Assembly (NCBI GenBank): GCA_035761045.1
Contig: DASTRU010000120.1
Coordinates: forward strand, 1-11,549
DNA: 11,549 nucleotides
From: DASTRU01 sp035761045
GTDB taxonomy: Bacteria; Pseudomonadota; Gammaproteobacteria; Burkholderiales; Burkholderiaceae_E
Reading direction: 5' to 3'
The notes under the pieces were generated by a model. It was not told the origin of the DNA. It was given only the letters and a program-made list of their open reading frames with translations, and did no database searches. Below, piece by piece: positions 6,807-11,549 of the stretch; position 1 is the stretch's first letter; each line of letters opens with the position of its first letter. The translations under genes were made by a program, and so were the position numbers.

Positions 6807-8069
6807 ATGACCGACAAAAAAGGCTCGAGCGAAAAGCTTCTCTACTGCTCGTTTTGCGGTAAGAGCCAGCACGAGGTCAAGAAATTGATCGCGGGCCCGT
6901 CGGTGTTCATCTGCGATGAATGCATCGAGTTATGCAACGACATCATCCGCGAGGAAGTCGCGCAAGATGCGCCGTCGCCTAAATCCGATCTTCCAACCCC
7001 TAAAGAGATTTGCGACATTCTCGATCAGTACGTGATCGGGCAATTGTTCGCCAAACGCATTCTCGCCGTCGCGGTTTATAACCATTACAAGCGCTTAAAA
7101 CACCTCGGCAAAAAAGACGAGGTGGAGTTATCCAAGTCCAACATTCTTTTGGTTGGCCCAACGGGTTCGGGTAAGACGCTGCTCGCGCAAACGCTTGCGC
7201 GGCTACTAAATGTTCCCTTTGTTATCGCGGATGCAACTACCCTGACTGAGGCGGGTTACGTTGGCGAGGACGTTGAGAACATTATTCAAAAGTTATTGCA
7301 AAACTGTAATTACGAGATTGAGAAGGCGCAGCGTGGCATCGTCTATATCGATGAGATCGATAAAATTTCTCGTAAATCCGACAACCCCAGCATTACCCGC
7401 GACGTGTCGGGCGAAGGCGTTCAGCAAGCCTTGCTCAAGCTAATTGAGGGCACGATTGCTAGTGTTCCGCCACAGGGCGGCCGAAAGCACCCCAACCAGG
7501 ATTTTGTTCAAGTTGACACGACCAATATTCTCTTTATCTGCGGCGGCGCGTTCGACGGGTTAGAGAAGGTTATTCGTAATCGCTCCGAAAAAACGGGCAT
7601 TGGCTTCGGCGCAAGCGTGCGTGGACAAGCCGCTTCGGGTGTTTCCGAGTTATTGCGCGAAGTTGAGCCCGAGGACTTGATCAAGTTTGGTCTCATTCCC
7701 GAGTTGGTCGGTCGATTGCCCGTAGTGGCTACGCTCGACGAATTGGACGAGGCCGCATTGATCCAAATCTTGACCGAGCCCAAGAACGCGCTTGTCAAGC
7801 AGTTCCAACGCCTGTTTCAAATGGAAGGCGTTGAACTCGAAGTGCGCAACGAGGCATTGCGCGCGATCGCGAAAAAAGCGCTGGCCCGAAAAACCGGGGC
7901 CCGTGGTTTGCGGTCGATCATCGAGCAAGCACTGCTCGATGTCATGTTTGAGCTGCCGAATCTCACCAATGTGTCCAAAGTAGTGATTGATGAGAACGCG
8001 ATTGCCAATGAGGCGAAACCACTCATCATCTACGGTGAGCAACCGAAAGTCGCTGGTTCGGACGGTTGA
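6807..8069 (+). CDS. clpX: ATP-dependent Clp protease ATP-binding subunit ClpX
   Basis: Hexameric AAA+ unfoldase that recognises tagged substrates and threads them into ClpP. The 420 residues are close to E. coli (424). All hallmarks are present: zinc-binding cysteines C14, C17, C36 and C39; Walker A GPTGSGKT (117-124); pore loop GYVG (150-153); Walker B IVYIDEID (178-185); the RKH loop (226-228); the ClpP-docking IGF loop (265-267); and sensor 2 GARGLR (364-369). ATG 6807 is chosen because GGAGG at 6793-6797 lies nine bases upstream; the in-frame ATG at 6798 directly abuts that site. Adjacent clpP and IGF retention show a functional ClpXP pair. Confidence 0.98.
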   Translation: MTDKKGSSEKLLYCSFCGKSQHEVKKLIAGPSVFICDECIELCNDIIREEVAQDAPSPKSDLPTPKEICDILDQYVIGQLFAKRILAVAVYNHYKRLKHLGKKDEVELSKSNILLVGPTGSGKTLLAQTLARLLNVPFVIADATTLTEAGYVGEDVENIIQKLLQNCNYEIEKAQRGIVYIDEIDKISRKSDNPSITRDVSGEGVQQALLKLIEGTIASVPPQGGRKHPNQDFVQVDTTNILFICGGAFDGLEKVIRNRSEKTGIGFGASVRGQAASGVSELLREVEPEDLIKFGLIPELVGRLPVVATLDELDEAALIQILTEPKNALVKQFQRLFQMEGVELEVRNEALRAIAKKALARKTGARGLRSIIEQALLDVMFELPNLTNVSKVVIDENAIANEAKPLIIYGEQPKVAGSDG

Positions 8070-8262
8070 GAGTCGGAGCTAGGGCGCACACTCCGTTACG
8101 GTGTCTCGCGAGTGTGTCAAAGGCCCTGGCACCAGAAAAAACGCCCAATTACCCTGAACTACATCCGGGGTGTTCACCGGGCAGTGCGCTTGTTTTTTGC
8201 GCGTATCATCCTTACATCCTGCTGAGTTGCCTCTCGCCCAGGCTCACATCAAGGACCCTTGC
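8070..8262. other. clpX-lon intergenic region
   Basis: 193 bases without a gene. A possible stem pairs GCACACT (8086-8092) with AGTGTGT (8111-8117). A weak promoter-like pair TTGTTT (8190-8195) and TACATC (8213-8218) with a 17-base spacer precedes lon. No convincing sigma32 (heat-shock) promoter or U-tailed terminator was found, so whether lon has its own promoter is unresolved. Confidence 0.4.
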
Positions 8263-10698
8263 ATGTCCAACGCCCATCTCCTTCCTTCCGAACGCATCCA
8301 ATTGCCGCTACTCCCGTTGCGGGATGTCGTGGTCTTCCCCCACATGGTTATACCGTTGTTTGTGGGCCGTCCGAAGTCAATTAAAGCGCTTGAAGCGTCG
8401 ATGGAGTCGGGCAAGAGCATCATGCTCGTCGCTCAGAAAACCGCCGCTAAAGACGAGCCCGCCGCCGAGGATATTTATGACATCGGCTGCGTGGCGAATA
8501 TTTTGCAGATGCTCAAGCTGCCCGACGGCACCGTGAAAGTGCTGGTCGAGGGATCGCAGCGCGCGCGCATTCATCGGATTGAAGACTCGACCAGCCATTT
8601 GGTGTGCGACTTAACGCCGGTGGAAGTTGATCTGCACCAAACCGCCGAAACCGAGGCTATGCGTCGCGCCATCGTTCAGCAGTTTGATCAATACGTGAAG
8701 TTGAACAAGAAGATTCCGCCCGAAATTTTGACGTCGCTAGCGGGTATCGAAGAAGCGGGTCGACTGGCCGACACGATCGCCGCGCATCTGCCGCTCAAAC
8801 TTGAGCAAAAGCAAGCCATTCTCGAAATGTTCTCGACGGCGCAGCGCCTCGAACATTTGCTAACGCAGCTCGAGACCGAACTCGACATCCTGCAAGTCGA
8901 GAAGCGCATTCGTGGTCGCGTGAAGCGCCAGATGGAAAAGTCGCAGCGCGAGTACTACTTGAACGAGCAGGTCAAGGCGATTCAAAAAGAACTCGGCGAA
9001 GGCGAGGACGGCGCGGATCTCGAGGATCTCGACAAGAAGATCAAAGCGGCGCGCATGCCCAAGGAAGCCAAGGCAAAGGCCGATGCGGAACTTAAGAAGT
9101 TGCGTTTGATGTCGCCAATGTCCGCCGAGGCAACCGTGGTGCGTAACTACATCGATACGCTCGTCGGTTTGCCATGGAGAAAACGCAGCAAGATCAACAA
9201 CGACCTAGCGAACGCGCAGAAGGTGTTGGACGAGGATCACTACGGGCTTGAGAAGGTCAAGGAACGCATCGTCGAATACTTGGCGGTACAGCAGCGCGTC
9301 GAAAAAGTTAAGGCACCGATTCTGTGTCTCGTAGGGCCACCGGGTGTGGGCAAAACGTCGCTTGGCCAATCCATCGCGCGCGCGACGAACAGGAAATTTG
9401 TGCGCATGGCGTTAGGCGGCGTGCGCGACGAAGCGGAAATCCGTGGTCACCGTCGTACATACATTGGCTCGATGCCGGGCAAAATTTTGCAAAGTCTAAC
9501 GAAGGTGGCGGTGCGTAATCCTCTGTTCTTGCTCGACGAGGTCGACAAGATGGGGATGGACTTCCGCGGCGATCCGTCGTCGGCCTTATTGGAAGTGTTG
9601 GATCCCGAACAGAACAGCACCTTTCAAGATCATTACATCGAGGTCGACTTCGACTTGTCGGATGTCATGTTCGTGGCGACGGCGAACTCGTTGAACATCC
9701 CGCCGGCGTTGCTGGATCGTCTCGAGGTCATTCGTTTGTCGGGTTACACCGAGGACGAGAAGGTCAGCATCGCGCAACGTTATCTGTTGCCTAAGCAGAT
9801 GAAGAACAACGGGCTTAAGAAAGACGAGATGGTCGTCGCCGAAAGCGCGGTGCGCGATATCGTCCGCTATTACACCCGTGAAGCCGGTGTGCGTTCGCTC
9901 GAACGCGAGGTGTCCAAGATTTGCCGCAAGGTGGTGAAGGGCCTGTTATTGCGTAAAGGCGAAGCAAAAGCCAAGGTCACGGTCACATCGAAGAACCTCG
10001 ACAAGTACTTAGGCGTTCGTCGCTATACGTTTGGCGTCGCTGAAAAGGAAAATCAAGTTGGACAGGTGACCGGTTTAGCTTGGACCGAAGTGGGTGGCGA
10101 GTTGTTGACGATCGAAGCCACCGCCATGCCAGGTACCGGGAAAATTATTCGCACCGGTTCGCTTGGCGATGTGATGAAGGAATCGGTGGAGGCCGCGCGG
10201 TCCGTTGTTCGCGCGCGGGCCAAGCGCTTAGGCTTGAAGAACGTGTTGTTTGAAAAACGCGACATTCACGTGCACGTTCCCGAAGGCGCGACGCCGAAGG
10301 ATGGTCCTAGTGCCGGCATTGCGATGACGACCGCCCTCGTATCGGCGTTAGCCAATATTCCGGTACGTGCGGATGTCGCGATGACGGGCGAGATCACGCT
10401 ACGCGGCGAGGTATTGCCAATTGGCGGCTTGAAAGAAAAGTTGCTGGCCGCGCATCGAGGTGGAATCAAGACGGTATTGATTCCCGAAGAAAACGTTAAA
10501 GACCTTGCGGATATTCCAGATAACGTGAAGAACAAGCTCGAAATCGTTCCGGTACGTTGGATCGAAAAAGTGCTTGAACTTGCATTGGAACGTTTGCCAG
10601 AACCGTTACCTGATGAGACGGAGGACACCACTAAGGTCGACGTGCCGGTGGTGGCGAGTCAGGAGCACGAGGGCGACTCCGATATGGTTAAGCATTAA
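8263..10698 (+). CDS. lon: ATP-dependent protease Lon (LonA type)
   Basis: Hexameric AAA+ serine protease that degrades misfolded and selected regulatory proteins in the cytoplasm. The 811 residues contain the N-terminal LON substrate-binding domain (LPLLPLRDVVVFPHMVIPL, about 14-32), a coiled-coil linker (about 205-285), Walker A GPPGVGKT (358-365) and Walker B LFLLDEVDK (421-429). The catalytic dyad is S683 (DGPSAG) and K726 (GGLKEK), 43 apart as in E. coli. I take ATG 8263 with AAGGA at 8251-8255, giving MSNAHLLPSERIQLPLLPLR; the frame opens earlier at GTG 8170 but that extension looks non-coding. After the conserved domain, the C-terminus has an acidic tail of about 35 residues (from PEPLPDETED), longer than the short E. 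coli end. Confidence 0.98.
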   Translation: MSNAHLLPSERIQLPLLPLRDVVVFPHMVIPLFVGRPKSIKALEASMESGKSIMLVAQKTAAKDEPAAEDIYDIGCVANILQMLKLPDGTVKVLVEGSQRARIHRIEDSTSHLVCDLTPVEVDLHQTAETEAMRRAIVQQFDQYVKLNKKIPPEILTSLAGIEEAGRLADTIAAHLPLKLEQKQAILEMFSTAQRLEHLLTQLETELDILQVEKRIRGRVKRQMEKSQREYYLNEQVKAIQKELGEGEDGADLEDLDKKIKAARMPKEAKAKADAELKKLRLMSPMSAEATVVRNYIDTLVGLPWRKRSKINNDLANAQKVLDEDHYGLEKVKERIVEYLAVQQRVEKVKAPILCLVGPPGVGKTSLGQSIARATNRKFVRMALGGVRDEAEIRGHRRTYIGSMPGKILQSLTKVAVRNPLFLLDEVDKMGMDFRGDPSSALLEVLDPEQNSTFQDHYIEVDFDLSDVMFVATANSLNIPPALLDRLEVIRLSGYTEDEKVSIAQRYLLPKQMKNNGLKKDEMVVAESAVRDIVRYYTREAGVRSLEREVSKICRKVVKGLLLRKGEAKAKVTVTSKNLDKYLGVRRYTFGVAEKENQVGQVTGLAWTEVGGELLTIEATAMPGTGKIIRTGSLGDVMKESVEAARSVVRARAKRLGLKNVLFEKRDIHVHVPEGATPKDGPSAGIAMTTALVSALANIPVRADVAMTGEITLRGEVLPIGGLKEKLLAAHRGGIKTVLIPEENVKDLADIPDNVKNKLEIVPVRWIEKVLELALERLPEPLPDETEDTTKVDVPVVASQEHEGDSDMVKH

Positions 10699-10705
10699 GC
10701 ACAAA

Positions 10706-10735
10706 CACACGCGATGGCATGTGCCATCGCGTGTG
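10706..10735. repeat. Perfect 13-bp hairpin after lon, without U-tract
   Basis: CACACGCGATGGC (10706-10718) is an exact inverted copy of GCCATCGCGTGTG (10723-10735) around ATGT, beginning seven bases after the lon stop codon. The strength and position resemble a terminator, but no T-run follows on either strand. It could protect the lon mRNA 3' end, assist factor-dependent termination or be a protein site. A shorter competing hairpin, GCGTG/CACGC around TGAA (10729-10742), shares its right arm. Confidence 0.75.
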
Positions 10736-10742
10736 AACACGC

Positions 10743-10772
10743 TTGACGCTTGCGAAGCCGCTTACGTACATT
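10743..10772 (+). promoter_or_regulatory. Candidate sigma70 promoter of hupB
   Basis: TTGACG (10743-10748; five of six consensus bases) and TACATT (10767-10772; four of six) are separated by 18 bases and placed about 100 bases before the hupB start. The -35 touches the right edge of the hairpin pair after lon. No other good promoter is seen in the 171-base gap. Confidence 0.5.
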
Positions 10773-10869
10773 GCAACGGCACGAAGTGCGCGCGGCGATA
10801 CCTCAATCGCCTACTTACCCATCATCTACAAGCCGCGTGAAGTGGCGCGTCTTATCGACAGGAAATCAC

Positions 10870-11142
10870 GTGAATAAAACCGAGCTGATCGACCATATTG
10901 CTAAACAAGCGGACATCTCCAAAGCCGCTGCCGGTCGTGCGCTTGATGCAATGGTAAGTGCCGTCAAGATCACTTTGAAAAAAGGCGGATCGGTCACTCT
11001 TGTTGGGTTCGGTACGTTCTCCGTGGGTGAACGCGCCGCGCGCAGTGGTCGCAACCCACGCACGGGTGTTGCAATCGACATCAAAGCAGCGAAGGTTCCT
11101 AAGTTCCGTGCTGGCAAGGCTCTTAAAGATGCTGTAGAGTAG
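10870..11142 (+). CDS. hupB: DNA-binding protein HU-beta
   Basis: Small histone-like nucleoid protein that binds and bends DNA as a dimer. The 90 residues align without gaps, by eye, to E. coli HupB: MNKTELIDHIAKQADISKAAAGRALDA at the N-terminus, VTLVGFGTFSV (44-54), the DNA-binding arm GRNPRTG (61-67) with the intercalating proline, and KVPKFRAGKALKDAV at the end. The start is GTG 10870 with AGGAA at 10860-10864; the longer in-frame opening upstream is non-coding. Its place directly after lon is the order known from E. coli and other Proteobacteria. The gap to the next tRNA holds no terminator, so read-through into the tRNA genes is likely. Confidence 0.97.
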   Translation: MNKTELIDHIAKQADISKAAAGRALDAMVSAVKITLKKGGSVTLVGFGTFSVGERAARSGRNPRTGVAIDIKAAKVPKFRAGKALKDAVE

Positions 11143-11186
11143 CGGGCTTAGCTACACGGGAACACGCCAGCGCACCAGTCTGTATT

Positions 11187-11262
11187 GGGTGCTTAGCTCA
11201 GTTGGTAGAGCGGCGCCCTTACAAGGCGTAGGTCGGGAGTTCGAGCCTCTCAGCACCCACCA
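11187..11262 (+). tRNA. tRNA-Val (anticodon UAC)
   Basis: A 76-base tRNA. GGGTGCT (11187-11193) pairs with AGCACCC (11252-11258), followed by A and encoded CCA. The anticodon stem GCGCC/GGCGT (with one G-T pair) encloses CTTACAA, anticodon TAC at 11220-11222. D-arm GCTCAGTTGGTAGAGC and T-arm GGTTCGAGCC-type signals (GAGTTCGAGCCTC) are normal. It begins 44 bases after hupB. Confidence 0.97.
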
Positions 11263-11311
11263 TCTAGAGTGCCTGTCGAGTCGGAGTTGTGTAGCTGTTA
11301 AGTAAAGCAAG

Positions 11312-11388
11312 GGAGTGGTAGTTCAGTTGGTTAGAATACCGGCCTGTCACGCCGGGGGTCGCGGGTTCGAGTCCCGTCCACTCCGCCA
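11312..11388 (+). tRNA. tRNA-Asp (anticodon GUC)
   Basis: A 77-base tRNA. GGAGTGG (11312-11318) pairs with CCACTCC (11378-11384), then G and encoded CCA (11386-11388). The anticodon stem CCGGC/GCCGG encloses CTGTCAC with anticodon GTC at 11346-11348. The T-arm GCGGGTTCGAGTCCCGT is canonical. It follows tRNA-Val by 49 bases and is closed by an intrinsic terminator, so both probably share one transcript. Confidence 0.97.
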
Positions 11389-11395
11389 GCAAGAA

Positions 11396-11430
11396 AGCGA
11401 ACCGAATCAATGAACGGTTCGCTTTTTTTT
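11396..11430 (+). terminator. Rho-independent terminator after the hupB/tRNA unit
   Basis: AGCGAACCG (11396-11404) pairs perfectly with CGGTTCGCT (11415-11423) around a ten-base loop, and eight T residues (11423-11430) follow. It starts eight bases after tRNA-Asp. This is the clearest intrinsic terminator in the window and separates the tRNAs from the next gene. Confidence 0.93.
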
Positions 11431-11471
11431 CGCGCTGATTTTTTATTGCGGTCTTTTTCTCCTACAAAGCT

Positions 11472-11549
11472 ATGCTCGAGTGGATACGCGAAAACAAGCG
11501 CTGGGCGCAGATCGTTTTAATCCTGCTGATTTTTCCGTTCGCATGCACG
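11472..11549 (+). CDS. ppiD: PpiD-like SurA_N periplasmic folding factor, N-terminal fragment (cut by window end)
   Basis: Only the first 26 codons are present. MLEWIRENKRWAQIVLILLI has the short positively charged cytoplasmic start and uncleaved hydrophobic anchor of PpiD/SurA_N-type proteins, inner-membrane chaperones with a periplasmic parvulin domain that help outer-membrane protein folding. Position after lon-hupB-tRNA-tRNA supports this, since ppiD follows hupB in many Proteobacteria. No Shine-Dalgarno sequence is obvious; the leader is pyrimidine-rich (TCTTTTTCTCC at 11452-11462). Catalytic domain is outside the window, so the call rests on the anchor and synteny. Confidence 0.75.
   Translation, partial: MLEWIRENKRWAQIVLILLIFPFACT

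Noticed and set aside
8086..8117. Terminator between clpX and lon
   Set aside because: The seven-base stem has an 18-base loop and no U-tract.
8170..8262. 31-codon N-terminal extension of Lon from GTG 8170
   Set aside because: The extra residues do not resemble any Lon start, while ATG 8263 has a ribosome binding site and gives a canonical N-terminus.
8180..8262. Heat-shock (sigma32) promoter for lon
   Set aside because: CTTG near 8189 is not followed at proper spacing by a CCCCAT-like element; evidence is too weak to call.
10750..10869. 40-codon N-terminal extension of HU
   Set aside because: HU is about 90 residues throughout the family and GTG 10870 has AGGAA upstream; the extension overlaps the predicted promoter.
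1..11549. Mobile element, CRISPR array, toxin-antitoxin or defence system
   Set aside because: No transposase, integrase, regular repeat-spacer pattern or small gene pair was found; the order is that of a conserved housekeeping locus.

Overview
This window looks like a chromosomal housekeeping segment of a betaproteobacterium (Burkholderiales in the broad sense), moderately GC-rich. The main support is gene order: tRNA-Leu, tig, clpP, clpX, lon, hupB, tRNA-Val, tRNA-Asp and a ppiD-type start all run in one direction, a layout I recall as typical of that group. The LexA, HU-beta, ClpX and Lon sequences are also clearly proteobacterial. No mobile element, integrase, CRISPR array or plasmid function is visible.

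Left part (1-3815). A Tat-exported TRAP-transporter solute-binding protein (FcbT1/TakP-like) is followed closely by an NADPH-type D-2-hydroxyacid dehydrogenase (glyoxylate/hydroxypyruvate reductase or related) and a small protein of the putative polyhydroxyalkanoate-granule family. These three may be co-transcribed. A LOG-family nucleotide phosphoribohydrolase faces them on the minus strand. Divergent from it is a stand-alone GyrI-like/YdeE effector-binding protein.

Middle (3812-4664). lexA lies on the minus strand, its stop codon overlapping the stop of the effector-binding gene by four bases. Its promoter region carries a clear LexA box, supporting autoregulation, and a separate perfect 6-6-6 palindrome that is not explained by LexA.

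Right part (4665-11549). This is the protein quality-control cluster. Trigger factor folds nascent chains, ClpP and ClpX form the ATP-dependent ClpXP protease, and Lon is the second major ATP-dependent protease. After these come the nucleoid protein HU-beta, two tRNA genes ended by a strong intrinsic terminator, and the first 26 codons of a SurA_N/PpiD-like periplasmic folding factor. tRNA-Leu(UAG) ends only 14 bases before tig, which has no recognisable ribosome binding site.

I see no convincing previously undescribed multi-gene system here. The points worth a second look are small regulatory structures: the palindrome beside the LexA box, the U-less perfect hairpin with a competing hairpin between lon and hupB, the tRNA-tig junction, and the inverted repeats ahead of the effector-binding gene.
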